64,000 nucleotides of DNA, taken from positions 22,954 to 86,953 of the forward strand of contig CAJTMU010000001.1 of the NCBI GenBank assembly GCA_910577365.1. Reading direction: 5' to 3'. Under the pieces are notes generated by a model. The model was not told where the DNA came from. It searched no databases and saw nothing but the letters and a program-made list of their open reading frames with translations. The DNA is from an uncultured Oscillospiraceae bacterium (GTDB taxonomy: Bacteria > Bacillota > Clostridia > Oscillospirales > Ruminococcaceae). Made by a program: the position numbers and the translations under genes. Of this stretch, positions 43,303 to 52,238 are shown in pieces; the first letter of the stretch is position 1; every line of letters starts with the position of its first letter.

Positions 43303-44302
43303 CGTTTTTTATTTCCTCTTTGGTATAGCTGCAGCAGTTATAGTTGACATAATTTGAGTTGGTATTGTTGTATTCTATTCGCTTGACGTGAAAAAGAGTC
43401 TCATCCACTACCCTGCGGCAGCCGGAAATAGCATCCGCCACCAGCCCGAAGATACCTATCTGTATCCCCACGATAGCCAGCACTGCCATAAGCACCAGCG
43501 ACTGTATGTGACCGTTGCCCTCCCCCAGACAGAGGTAAACAATAAACCTTATGCCCAAAGCCAGAGCCGCAAGTACAAACACCAGCGCCATGGCAAGGAA
43601 AGTCTTAAGCGGCTTTCTCATAACATAGTTGCGGATTATTGTACCGCCCGAGCGCTTTATATACCCCCACATCGATTTGAACAGGCGGCTTTTGCGCAGC
43701 TCGGGGTTGGTGTCGATGTCAACCGACATTATCTTTGTTCTGTCCGCGCCCGCCGTGATAATAGTCTCCAGAGTATAGGTATAGTCAGAAAGCACGTTAA
43801 GCCGCATGGCGGCTTCTCTCGTATAGCTGCGGAAACCGCTGGTGGTATCAACAACGTCCGTGCCGCTTGCCCGCCTTACAACACCGCTGCCCAGCTTCTG
43901 AAGCTTCTTTTTCAGCGGCGAGAAATGCTCTATCGTATCGGTGCGGCGGTTGCCAATTACCATCGTCGCTCTGCCCTCAAGCAGCGGGCGCACAAGCTTT
44001 TCTATATCCTTGCCCGCATACTGATTGTCCGCGTCGGTATTTACTATGATATCCGCCCCAAGTCTCAGGCAGGCGTCTATTCCCGCCATAAATCCTTTGG
44101 CAAGCCCGCGGTTGTGGGTAAAACTCACGATATGATGCACGCCCAGCTCCTTTGCCCTCTCAACGGTTCTGTCGGTGCTTCCATCATTGATAATGAGGTA
44201 TTGTATCTCGTCTATTCCTTCGATGTGACGCGGAAGATCGCGGATAGTGACATCCAGCGTTTCCGCCTCGTTGTAACAGGGTATCTGAATTATAAGTTTC
44301 AT
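43286..44302 (-). CDS. GT2 glycosyltransferase with membrane anchor (polyprenyl-phosphate sugar synthase-like)
   Basis: A 338-residue family-2 glycosyltransferase: Q-I-P-C-Y-N-E-A-E-T at the start, NDGSTDRT, the metal-binding D-A-D in NTDADNQY, then two C-terminal membrane helices (about 235-300), as in DPM1/GtrB-like enzymes that make polyprenyl-phosphate sugars. The last ~30 residues are an odd Asn/Tyr/Cys-rich tail (NNTNSNYVNYNCCSY) followed by charged residues. It is followed directly by two GT-C-like genes. Confidence 0.85.
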   Translation of the reverse strand: MKLIIQIPCYNEAETLDVTIRDLPRHIEGIDEIQYLIINDGSTDRTVERAKELGVHHIVSFTHNRGLAKGFMAGIDACLRLGADIIVNTDADNQYAGKDIEKLVRPLLEGRATMVIGNRRTDTIEHFSPLKKKLQKLGSGVVRRASGTDVVDTTSGFRSYTREAAMRLNVLSDYTYTLETIITAGADRTKIMSVDIDTNPELRKSRLFKSMWGYIKRSGGTIIRNYVMRKPLKTFLAMALVFVLAALALGIRFIVYLCLGEGNGHIQSLVLMAVLAIVGIQIGIFGLVADAISGCRRVVDETLFHVKRIEYNNTNSNYVNYNCCSYTKEEIKNDEEAT

Positions 44303-44388
44303 TTTGCAGTTTTTCCGTCCTTTTGTTCTTTATTGTTAAGCCACGCCGCGCGCCGTTTGTTTCAGTTCGTGCGGAAATTCCTCGGTTT

Positions 44389-45267
44389 TCAGCCCGATAT
44401 AAATCTCGGCAGCAGCCCCATGCTTGCCGTGGTAAGCATAAGCACCAAAAATCCTATAACAGCCCTCAGCCAAGATGGTCTGCCGCTTTCGGAAAGCGAC
44501 TCATAGTAAGCCTCTCCCCGCTCCTGCATACGCGAGCGTATCTTTTTTATCCGCTTAATCGCGTGGCGATAATATAGGTAATCCCCGAAAAGACACAGCA
44601 CCACGGTCATTACAAAGCTGAGAAATCTGCATAAAGAAACCAGAATATATACGCCCTCGTTGTCCTCTAAGATGCCGCCGTAAACAAGCAGCAACGGCAG
44701 CGAGCTTGCAGCTGTTATCATCAGTGCCGCTATTCCAAGCAAGTCCATTTTGCGGTAAAACTGGTATACCGGAGCAAACAGACCCGAACAAAGGTTCATA
44801 AATATTTTCGGTCTTTTTCCCGCCGCTCCGCTGCGGAACACGCTGAATGCCCTGCCATAATGGAACACTGAAGTGGAGGCGTAGGCGCAAAGCTCACGAA
44901 TGCTTACCCCGTCATCACCCTCGGTGTTGTCGTTAAGGCGCTCGACCATCTTTTTGTAATACTCCTCGGGGCTTTCCACATCTTCAATATCTTGTATTGC
45001 GGGCATTACCTTCGGCTCGGGGATACCCGCGGGGTATTCCGCGTGATGCGGATCGATATTTTCGGGTTCCGGCTCAGGCCCTTCATCAGGAAGCCTGCCG
45101 TTCCACACAAAACCCTGCGCGTGATACTCCTCCAGACCGCACCTGTTTTTCGTCAGATAGCACACTCTGTGGTGGGGAGTGCCGCACTGAGGGCACACCA
45201 CTACATCAGCGTCCTCCGTAAAGGGTGCTCTGCATATCGGGCAAAGCTTATTTGTAAATTTTGACAT
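44389..45267 (-). CDS. Prokaryotic-RING-type zinc protein with membrane domain
   Basis: A 292-residue protein. The N-terminal treble-clef ribbon C-P-I-C-R-A-P-F ... V-C-P-Q-C-G-T-P-H-H-R-V-C-Y matches the Prok-RING family. A Pro/Glu linker follows, then a C-terminal region with about four membrane helices (roughly 170-285). The ATG at 45267 follows AAAGGATAGAT. A truncated copy of its first ~20 codons and upstream region lies at 52239-52400, and the upstream region alone recurs at 49768. It lies 87 bases upstream of the GT2 gene. Confidence 0.75.
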   Translation of the reverse strand: MSKFTNKLCPICRAPFTEDADVVVCPQCGTPHHRVCYLTKNRCGLEEYHAQGFVWNGRLPDEGPEPEPENIDPHHAEYPAGIPEPKVMPAIQDIEDVESPEEYYKKMVERLNDNTEGDDGVSIRELCAYASTSVFHYGRAFSVFRSGAAGKRPKIFMNLCSGLFAPVYQFYRKMDLLGIAALMITAASSLPLLLVYGGILEDNEGVYILVSLCRFLSFVMTVVLCLFGDYLYYRHAIKRIKKIRSRMQERGEAYYESLSESGRPSWLRAVIGFLVLMLTTASMGLLPRFISG

Positions 45268-45313
45268 ATCTATCCTTTCACGATATTTTTCCTGTGCATA
45301 AATATACATATTG

Positions 45314-45342
45314 AGTATACCATATTTTGTGCATAATTTCAA
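45314..45342 (-). promoter_or_regulatory. Promoter of the RING gene (parent of a duplicated segment)
   Basis: Minus-strand TTGAAA (45337-45342), 17 bases, TATACT (45314-45319). The -35 side recurs at 49775-49790 and 52355-52370; the copies have lost or altered the -10. The rest of the gap to 45539 has no recognised feature. Confidence 0.65.
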
Positions 45343-45539
45343 GCGATAAATCCTGTTTTATGTGAAAATATTGTAAAAGATTAATGGAATAAGCCTTTCA
45401 GCTTCATATTTTCCAATGGGTACAAAAGTCATACGAATGATTTAACTCAATATAAGATTTAACGTAATATAAATAATACGAAAGTGGTTTTTGGAAAGCT
45501 TCGCATTTCTTTTGATTATTTTAGCTTTATACAAATCAA

Positions 45540-45565
45540 ATCCGCCCCCGAAATAGGGAGCGGAT
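45540..45565 (-). terminator. Terminator of the sugar-binding lipoprotein gene, copy 1
   Basis: Minus-strand stem ATCCGCTCCC / GGGGGCGGAT followed by TTGATTTGT, 17 bases after the stop. Confidence 0.65.
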
Positions 45566-45581
45566 AAAATTGTTCTATTTT

Positions 45582-47075
45582 TTAGCCGTTGGAAACCGCC
45601 TTGTTGATATCGTCGATAGCAGCAAGGATAGCGGGTTCATGGGTCTCTCTCAGCGCGGTGTAACTCTCGCCCGTCAGATATACAAGATTTGTAAGGGACT
45701 GTACGGGAGCTTCGGTAGCGGAGCTGTCAGAAACAGTACCCAGACCGCCCTTGAAGTCAACGATAGGCGTTACGGGGCTTGTACCGTCAACCGCAGTAAG
45801 CGAATATATGAACTCAAGCAGTTCTCTGTTCCAGTTGTATTTGTCAATAGCTTGCTGGATAGCCGCCTCCTTGACATCAGGCGACTGAGCAGCAGTAGCG
45901 CAGCAATCTATCCAAGCGCTAACGCCGTTTGCATTATCGGAGCCTTTGCACCACATAAGCGAATCCTGCTTCAGTGTTACATAGTGAGCATCCGCTTGAG
46001 GATCCTTCGGGCAGGGCACACACTGCACCTCGTCATCATCCCAAGCAAACTTCTTGGCATACTTGGAAAGCGTGGACTCCCATACCCATGTCGCACCGTC
46101 GGCATAGAACAGGATATCGCCGTCAGCGAACATCTTCGGATTTACGCTATAGCTGTTAAGCTCGTGTCTGGGGTAACGCAGATTTTCCTGCTGGAGAACC
46201 GCGAGCATCTGATTTTCAACTCTTTCAACAGCGGGGTCGCGCAAGTTGCTGACAATAACGCCGTCATTGTTCGCCACCATAGGTGTACCGGTAGAAAGAA
46301 CAAAGTCATTCTCGGGATTAAAGCCATCAATGACATACTTGCCCTCGCCGGACTGTTGGAACTTTCTCGCCATATCAAGGAAAGCGTCCCAATCCCATTT
46401 ACCCTGCTCAAACAGCGTTCTGGGATCTTCAACGCCAAGATCGCCTATAACGCTCTTTCGGTAGTAAAATAGATTATTCATGGATATCTGCCAGAAAGCG
46501 CAGTAATGCTTGCCATTCAGCACGAATTTCTCCATAAGATCTCTTGTACCGTCAAACTTAGGGGAATCAAGATTTACGATATCATCAATAGGCTGATATC
46601 TGCCTCTAAGAACGCCGTATGGGAAGTCGTAAATCTCAAACGGGAATATATCGGGACCCTCGTCCGCCGCGATAGCCGTACCTAAACTGTCGAATCTTCC
46701 GCCATACGCGACATAGGTATAATCGAATATCTTGCCGTTTCTTTCGGGTTGAACACCCTTTTCAGGAACACCATAGATTTCCTTGAACAACTCCGCTTCG
46801 GCGTTCGTTTCGTCAATCTCCCACCAAGCCATCCAGTGAATACGATCGGTTACCTCCAGCGTGGGATCTTCAACCTCCAGACCCTTTACAGCATCCTGCA
46901 CCGCAGGATCGGTATCAAAGGTCGTTTGGGTGGGGGTCGTCGTCGGGGCTGTTGTTCCAGGAGCGCCGGAATTCGGTGTGCCGCTGTTTTCGGCAGGCGT
47001 TTCATCGCACGCCGTCAATGTCAGCACCATCATTCCCGCCAGCAAAGCCGAAGCAATTGCCTTGATTTTTTTCAT
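45582..47075 (-). CDS. Extracellular solute-binding lipoprotein, copy 1
   Basis: A 497-residue lipoprotein of the ABC sugar-binding (family 1) type. The signal peptide ends in L-T-A-C, and a Thr/Pro/Ser-rich linker (~25-55) is followed by the periplasmic-binding fold, with aromatic-rich loops (HWMAWWEID, KWDWDAF, WVWES) suited to carbohydrate stacking. No permease or ATPase gene is nearby; it must share a transporter or act only in capture. It is a tandem paralogue of the next gene upstream. Confidence 0.85.
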   Translation of the reverse strand: MKKIKAIASALLAGMMVLTLTACDETPAENSGTPNSGAPGTTAPTTTPTQTTFDTDPAVQDAVKGLEVEDPTLEVTDRIHWMAWWEIDETNAEAELFKEIYGVPEKGVQPERNGKIFDYTYVAYGGRFDSLGTAIAADEGPDIFPFEIYDFPYGVLRGRYQPIDDIVNLDSPKFDGTRDLMEKFVLNGKHYCAFWQISMNNLFYYRKSVIGDLGVEDPRTLFEQGKWDWDAFLDMARKFQQSGEGKYVIDGFNPENDFVLSTGTPMVANNDGVIVSNLRDPAVERVENQMLAVLQQENLRYPRHELNSYSVNPKMFADGDILFYADGATWVWESTLSKYAKKFAWDDDEVQCVPCPKDPQADAHYVTLKQDSLMWCKGSDNANGVSAWIDCCATAAQSPDVKEAAIQQAIDKYNWNRELLEFIYSLTAVDGTSPVTPIVDFKGGLGTVSDSSATEAPVQSLTNLVYLTGESYTALRETHEPAILAAIDDINKAVSNG

Positions 47076-47199
47076 GATTTACCTCCATTAGTTAAGAATA
47101 AGACAAAGTTGTGTATTAGCGCAAAGGCACATATGCGCAAAGCAAAACGAACGCTTGTCTCTGCGCGGAAATCCGCAACTTTCAGTTGTGCTCAATAAT

Positions 47200-47228
47200 A
47201 TTATAACTCAATTTACTTCTATTTTCAA
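47200..47228 (-). promoter_or_regulatory. Promoter of lipoprotein copy 1
   Basis: Minus-strand TTGAAA (47223-47228), 17 bases, TATAAT (47200-47205), leaving a ~118-base leader. The same hexamers and spacing occur at 49011-49039 for copy 2. The surrounding gap (47076-47393) holds no gene. Confidence 0.7.
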
Positions 47229-47393
47229 TATGCAAAACAATACATTTTATGTCAGTTTTTTTGTGCATTTTCTCTTAATTTCTTTACCTAAACCATGTAT
47301 TATTTACTTTATCTTTTATTTTCGTGTAGAGTAAACTCAAAGTAACACAGTTTTAGTCTTGAAACAATTTTATAAGGTTAGAACCACGCAGAC

Positions 47394-47437
47394 AAATCTC
47401 CCGCATTGGCAAGCAACAGCCAATGCGGGAGATTTTT
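47394..47437 (-). terminator. Terminator of lipoprotein copy 2
   Basis: Stem AAATCTCCCGCATTGGC / GCCAATGCGGGAGATTT, 16-17 bp, 8-base loop, directly after the copy-2 stop. Confidence 0.8.
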
Positions 47438-47445
47438 AAGTTGTA

Positions 47446-48942
47446 TTAACCGTTTTGGATCGCTTTGTTTATATCGTTGATAGCTGCCTGAATCGCAGGC
47501 TCATGGGTCTCACGCAAAGAAGTGAAAGTCTCGCCGGTGAGATACACCATACTGGTAAGAGACTGAATTGGCGCTTCTGCCGCAGAAGTATCCGAAACAG
47601 CGCCCAGACCGTTCTTAAAATCCACGATAGGCGTTACGGGACTTGAGCCGTCCAGCGCGCAAAGTGAATAAATAAACTGAAGAACCTCTTTGTTCCAGCC
47701 GTATTTGTCAACCGCCTGATCTATTGCCGCTTCCTTTACGGAAGGATCCTGCGAGGCGGTAACGCAGCAGTCTATCCACGCACTTACGCCGCTGGCGTTT
47801 TTAGAGCCTTTGCACCACATCAGCGAATCCTGCTTCAGCGTTACATAGTGAGCGTCCGCCTGTGGATCCTTTGGGCAGGGAACGACCTGAATCTCGTTCT
47901 CGTCCCATGCGTACTTTTTGGCAAACTTGGAGATGGTTGATTCCCATTCCCATGTGCCGCCGTTGGCGTAGAAAAGAATATTGCCGTCCGCGAACCCTTT
48001 CGGATTTATGCTCCAGCTGTTCAACTCATGCCTTGGGTAACGCAAGTTTTCCTCTTGCAATACCTTTAGCATAAGGTTCTCAGCTCTCTCAACTGCGGGG
48101 TCGCGCAGGTTGTTCACTATAACGCCGTTTTCGTTGCCTATCATGGGAGTACCGGTCGAAAGAAGGAAATCCTGCTCGGGACCGTAGCCGTCCACCACAT
48201 ATTTGCCCTCCCCAGACTGCTGAAATTTTCTCGCCATATCAAGGAAAGCGTCCCAATCCCATCTGCCCTCTTCAAACATCGTTCTGGGGTCTTCAACACC
48301 AAGGTCGTTGACAATACTTGTGCGATAGTAAAACAGATTATTTATGGATATCTCATAAAATGCGCAGTAATGCTTTCCGTTGAGAACAAAATCCTCCATA
48401 AGATCTCTTGTAGCGTCCCACTTAGGAGAGTCAAGGTTTACGATATCGTCAACGGGCTGATATCTTCCTCTTAAAACGCCGTATGGGAAATCACTTATCT
48501 CAAAGGGGAATATGTCTGGACCGTCATCTGCCGCGATAGCCGTACCCAGACTGTCAAATCTACCTTCGTATGCAACATAAGTATAGTCAAAGATCATTCC
48601 GCTGCGGTCAGCCTGTGTACCGTTTGCGGGGGTTCCATATGTCTTTTTGAAAAGCTCGGCAGCGGGTGTTGTTTCGTCAATCTCCCACCAAGCCATCCAT
48701 TTAATACGATCGTTTATCTCCAAATCGGGGTTTTCAACCTCCAGATCCTTTACCGATTCAATAACGTCCTGGTCGGTATCAAAGGTCGTGCGGGGCGGTG
48801 TGGTCTGCGGGGCGGTCGTGCCGGGAGCGTTGGAACCGGTGGGATTTACGCTCTCTATCGGCGCGGTTTCATCGCAAGCCGTGATAGTGAGCGCCAAAGC
48901 GATTGCCATCATCGCGCAAACGATTGTCTTAAGTTTTCTCAT
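47446..48942 (-). CDS. Extracellular solute-binding lipoprotein, copy 2
   Basis: A 498-residue paralogue with the same layout: lipobox L-T-I-T-A-C, Thr/Pro linker with TTPPRTTFDTD, HWMAWW replaced by KWMAWW, and near-identical C-terminal halves. The two have their own promoters and terminators, so this is a gene duplication with both copies separately expressed. Differences cluster in the linker and a few loops. AGGAGGGTACACTT precedes the ATG. Confidence 0.85.
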   Translation of the reverse strand: MRKLKTIVCAMMAIALALTITACDETAPIESVNPTGSNAPGTTAPQTTPPRTTFDTDQDVIESVKDLEVENPDLEINDRIKWMAWWEIDETTPAAELFKKTYGTPANGTQADRSGMIFDYTYVAYEGRFDSLGTAIAADDGPDIFPFEISDFPYGVLRGRYQPVDDIVNLDSPKWDATRDLMEDFVLNGKHYCAFYEISINNLFYYRTSIVNDLGVEDPRTMFEEGRWDWDAFLDMARKFQQSGEGKYVVDGYGPEQDFLLSTGTPMIGNENGVIVNNLRDPAVERAENLMLKVLQEENLRYPRHELNSWSINPKGFADGNILFYANGGTWEWESTISKFAKKYAWDENEIQVVPCPKDPQADAHYVTLKQDSLMWCKGSKNASGVSAWIDCCVTASQDPSVKEAAIDQAVDKYGWNKEVLQFIYSLCALDGSSPVTPIVDFKNGLGAVSDTSAAEAPIQSLTSMVYLTGETFTSLRETHEPAIQAAINDINKAIQNG

Positions 48943-49010
48943 AAGTGTACCCTCCTTCTGTCAGTGTTAATTTCTCTATTCAGCTTTATAAAGCCAATGT
49001 TATCGTTTTT

Positions 49011-49039
49011 ATTATATTCCATTTCAAATCTTTTTTCAA
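49011..49039 (-). promoter_or_regulatory. Promoter of lipoprotein copy 2
   Basis: Minus-strand TTGAAA (49034-49039), 17 bases, TATAAT (49011-49016). The rest of 49040-49170 is AT-rich without features. Confidence 0.7.
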
Positions 49040-49170
49040 TAGGCAAATGTAATCAATTTTATTAGCTGTATTTAGGTATTTTTATGTTTATTTATGCGTT
49101 TTATGTTACTTAAATTCAGCAATGTTTTATTTTTACCTTACTTAACTATAAGTTTATCTCAAAACGCCGA

Positions 49171-49225
49171 AAAGCGAGCCGCTGTTGTATTCACATAATG
49201 CAACGATACAATAGCAGCTCGCTTT
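49171..49225. terminator. Large hairpin, possible terminator
   Basis: AAAGCGAGC(C)GCTGTTGTAT / ATACAATAGCAGCTCGCTTT, about 18 paired bases. It lies in a gene-free stretch (48943-49500); which transcript it serves is unclear. Confidence 0.5.
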
Positions 49226-49450
49226 AGATTATTGATGGAATTTTAAATCTTTTCTATGCTGATTTTTATATCTTCTTTTCAAGAAGTTAATTTCGGCAGG
49301 CGTCAGTATTATAACAGCGGAAATAACAGCTTTCACTTACGGTCTTTGTAAACTTTCAGCAGCGCCGCGTGCATGCAAAATAAGTTTCATGAGTTTCTAA
49401 TTCGTATAATACAATTTACGGTACGTTCTATATCATAATTTCATGAAAAT

Positions 49451-49480
49451 AAAAAGGTGGTGCTCACACCTCACCACACC
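49451..49480 (-). terminator. Terminator after the rplQ-like fragment
   Basis: Minus strand GGTGTGGTG..CACCACC followed by TTTTTATTTT, about 50 bases after the fragment's stop. Confidence 0.6.
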
Positions 49481-49500
49481 TTGCTTTTGCAAACAAAATA

Positions 49501-49765
49501 CCCTCCCCGTCAAGGGAGGGACATTTTTTATACCAGCTCAATGACCGCCATCTCCGCGGCATCTCCGCGGCGCGGACCTATCTTGTAAATTCTGGTGTAG
49601 CCGCCGTTTCTGTCGGCATACTTGGGAGCGATTTCGTCAAACACCTTCTTAGCTACGTCCTCCTTGGTGATGTAGGACAGAACCTGACGCTTTGTGTGCA
49701 GGGTGTTTGCTTTCTTCAACGTCGGGAATGGTCGAAAACTCATGCTGAACGCCGTCGATTTTGTC
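49501..49765 (-). pseudogene. Chimeric rplQ-rpoA fragment
   Basis: Positions 49501-49722 repeat the 3' half of rplQ and its trailing CCCTCCC hairpin (true gene 53345-53565) with few differences; the last 60 residues of L17 are intact. Upstream, the sequence changes abruptly to a copy of about 50 bases of rpoA (true site about 54500-54550, containing GGGAATGGTCGAAAACTCAT). After 49765 it changes again to the RING-gene upstream repeat. It cannot encode a full L17. It is a recombination scar. Confidence 0.9.
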
Positions 49766-49767
49766 TG

Positions 49768-49812
49768 TGCATAATTTCAAGCGATAAATACCGTTTTATG
49801 TGAAAATATTGT
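49768..49812 (-). repeat. Copy of the RING-gene upstream segment (copy B)
   Basis: ATAATTTCAAGCGATAAATA and following bases match 45332-45372 and 52353-52400 almost perfectly. The -10 hexamer is missing, replaced by the rpoA fragment. Confidence 0.85.
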
Positions 49813-49842
49813 AAAAAATACCGCCCTCGTTTCTGAGGGCGG
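49813..49842 (-). terminator. Terminator of the protease/beta-helix operon
   Basis: Minus strand CCGCCCTC-agaaac-GAGGGCGG followed by TATTTTTT. The same terminator is found at 52401-52430, in both cases joined to the RING-upstream repeat. Confidence 0.8.
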
Positions 49843-49955
49843 ATTTATTAAACCTTTTCTATGATGATTTTCAAGCGGTGTCTTCTTTTTTAAAAATTTA
49901 CGCCCGCTATATGAAGCATGAAACCGTATAAGAACTGGCGAAATGACCAGCAAAA

Positions 49956-50885
49956 TTAATCTGGTTTTTTCTTTCTCTCCGCATAAACCTTTAGTGCGGC
50001 AAGAGGTATTCGGATATCTGTTCCGTTTATACTGCTCCATCCTTTGTCAATTGTGCCCTCAGCACTGAATATTACGGAGCTTCCGCCTGAAAAAAGAATA
50101 GTATAGTTGTCATAAAAAGCGCCCTCGCTGTATTCAAAATTACTGTTAAAACCTACCGCAGAAGGCAGAAGGCATTCAACATCCGCAACAATTTCCGTCT
50201 TTTTCTTCGCGCCCGCGAAATCAATGCGCTGATATACCGCCGCAATGGGCTGTGCCGCAAATGTCGGATCGGGTATATTCGTTTCCCCGAAACAAATAAC
50301 ATTCGCGCCGACAAGCGAATCTATCCTGCCATTCAACTCGTCCTCATCACCGCCCCTGTCGGTTGCTGTAAAGCTGCCGTTTTCGCCGATATATAACAGG
50401 GAGTAGCTGCCGCAAAGAAGTGTGCCGCCCGTTACAGAAAGCTCCCCGTCGCACAATATTGAACCCGTAAGAGTGACGGAAAACCTTTCCAGAAGCAGCT
50501 TTCCGCCCTCCTCAATATAGATCGTTCCCGCTATGTCAGCGCCGCCGGTGAGCGTAAGGGTTTTGCCCGCGGGGATAACCAGCACATCGCCCCGCTTCAT
50601 GGTGAAGCATTTTTTCAGCGTTCTGCTTTTGTCCAGCACGGGAATGCTCAGCGTTTCCTCAATATCGGCGTAATTTAAACCTCCGATTTCAGCATAATAC
50701 AGGCTGCTTTTCATGCTTGATATGTAGGATTTTTTGTCAGCTTTTCCGAACATAACGACCTCGATTGGGTCAATTTCTAATGCCGCCACGCGCGTATTTA
50801 TAAGAAATTCGTTTGAACCAATCATGAAAAACATTAACAAAGTGATTATTACAATTAGTTTTGACTTCAAAAAAATCCACCCCAT
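49956..50885 (-). CDS. Secreted beta-helix-like protein
   Basis: A 309-residue protein with an N-terminal membrane helix or signal (LIVIITLLMFFMIGS). The centre (about 105-200) has short hydrophobic turns with regular Gly/Leu/Thr spacing (LTLTGGADIAGTIYIEEGGKLLL, read in two overlapping turns) typical of a right-handed beta-helix or autotransporter-like repeat. No catalytic motif seen. The ATG at 50885 starts 2 bases after the stop of the cysteine-protease gene, so the two are cotranscribed. It could be a substrate, inhibitor or surface anchor of that protease. Confidence 0.6.
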   Translation of the reverse strand: MGWIFLKSKLIVIITLLMFFMIGSNEFLINTRVAALEIDPIEVVMFGKADKKSYISSMKSSLYYAEIGGLNYADIEETLSIPVLDKSRTLKKCFTMKRGDVLVIPAGKTLTLTGGADIAGTIYIEEGGKLLLERFSVTLTGSILCDGELSVTGGTLLCGSYSLLYIGENGSFTATDRGGDEDELNGRIDSLVGANVICFGETNIPDPTFAAQPIAAVYQRIDFAGAKKKTEIVADVECLLPSAVGFNSNFEYSEGAFYDNYTILFSGGSSVIFSAEGTIDKGWSSINGTDIRIPLAALKVYAERKKKPD

Positions 50886-50887
50886 TC

Positions 50888-51954
50888 TCAATACAAAGAT
50901 TGATACCACTTATAATATCTTCCCAATTTAATTGACTCGCTCACAGTATTAGGGTTACCCTTAACCGTAATGTATTGCTCCTTTACGGTATTTGGATTAT
51001 CAATAGTATAGGTCGTATAACCGCTATCAATGTATATTCCACGTATTACTACTCCATGGTAAATTATTTCCTCTTTAGTAGGGTCAGTATCACTGGGTTT
51101 AGAACCTTCAAGATATATAACAATGGGTCTATCTCTTGATATTTGATCCCATACTTCATCTGCCGACATTGCGCCACGCTCTGGCGTAACACTCGTTTGC
51201 TTTGTGTATGGTGTATATCCATAGTAATCAAACGCTGAGGCTGTGTTGCGGCTCTTTCCTAATTCAGTTAATTTGTTATGGATCTTGTCTGCTGTTAATG
51301 ATGTATCCATTTTGTAATTTAATACCATGGCAGCACAAGCCGCCCAACATACTCCACTTGGGTCTACTTTTGTGCTATTGGGCACATGCTCTATATCAAG
51401 ATATTTTGAACCAAGCCATGAATATTCGACAGGTTTAGAACTCAACTTAATATTTGAACACGATATAGAGTAAACCTCGGGGGTTTCCGTCGGATACCCT
51501 GTGTAAAGTCCATCGACCAAAGAATAACCATTTTCTAATGTGTACGTTAAAAGACTGTCATCATAATAACCTATTGCCAAAGCGCCATTACTATCAAACG
51601 CTTCTTGCATTTCCTTTGTTATATTGGTATCAAACATAGAACCCAATTCGTTATTGACATATATGTCAACTTTACCAATCAGTTCTCCATCATCAATAAC
51701 GAATGTTTCATACCCCATAAATGAAAAGCTGTTAAAATCATATAATGGAATTAAATTGCTATACGATATCGTGGCATCCATTTCAATACCATGTATTGCC
51801 ATATACCTTGGTATACAGATGTCAAGATACTCTTTGATTGTTTCACTTGTATCGACCTGCGATACTGAAACATTTTCAGCTGACGTTAAAACGGACGTAT
51901 TTAACACCATTGTGGCGCGGCTATTGCCGCAAGTAATTTCTTGGTTTCTCTCAT
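50888..51954 (-). pseudogene. Secreted papain-like cysteine protease, frameshifted in the signal peptide
   Basis: The main frame (from 51910, 340 codons) holds a papain-fold C-terminal domain with Cys188 in G-V-C-W-A-A-C, His285 in Y-H-G-V-V-I and Asn305 in I-D-N-P-N (numbering from 51910), as in staphopain-like peptidases; the first ~170 residues look like a propeptide. The only good ribosome site (GAAAGGAAACAAGATT) precedes the ATG at 51954, which encodes MRETKKLLAAIAA, a classical signal-peptide start, in another frame. One extra base near 51919 would join it to TMVLNTSVLTSAEN and complete the signal. As sequenced, secreted product is not made unless frameshifting occurs. Confidence 0.7.
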
Positions 51955-52013
51955 AATCTTGTTTCCTTTCTTCATAACTGTTTTTTTATTTGAAGCATAC
52001 GCTTCTATAAAAT

Positions 52014-52042
52014 ATAATACTACTTTTTCTGTTTTTCGTCAA
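52014..52042 (-). promoter_or_regulatory. Promoter of the cysteine-protease gene, in repeat copy 1
   Basis: Minus-strand TTGACG (52037-52042), 17 bases, TATTAT (52014-52019), followed by a small GAAGC-GTAT-GCTTC hairpin at the likely 5' end of the mRNA. Confidence 0.65.
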
Positions 52043-52230
52043 CCGATATAAGGAAAAAACATTTACAAAGAAAGCAGGACATATTTGTATTTTTTATACA
52101 AATATGTTTTTTTTTGCAAAATAAGCAAAGGCTACTATAACCATCACTATAATAACAATACGACACGAGTAGGTATGACATTTTCACACAGGAGAATATC
52201 ACCAAAAACAACATTTTTTCTTGGTGCAAT
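52037..52230. repeat. Diverged intergenic repeat, copy 1
   Basis: Shares order and many blocks with 53099-53290: the promoter, TACAAA runs, CATAATAACAATA-like strings, and AATATCACCAA followed by CACATTTTTT-like sequence. An ancient duplication of a ~200-bp promoter-bearing region. Confidence 0.6.
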
Positions 52231-52238
52231 TGCACAAA

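Noticed and set aside
43388..44506. 372-codon plus-strand frame opposite the GT2 gene
   Set aside because: Long, but its translation has no family resemblance, while the minus strand encodes a clear GT2 enzyme; antisense artefact.
49171..49225. IS element end or attachment site
   Set aside because: A perfect long hairpin, but with no transposase or integrase, no target-site duplication and no tRNA nearby.
49501..49743. Functional second L17 gene
   Set aside because: The N-terminal half is missing and replaced by out-of-context rpoA sequence; a short ATG in the fusion exists by chance and has no ribosome site.
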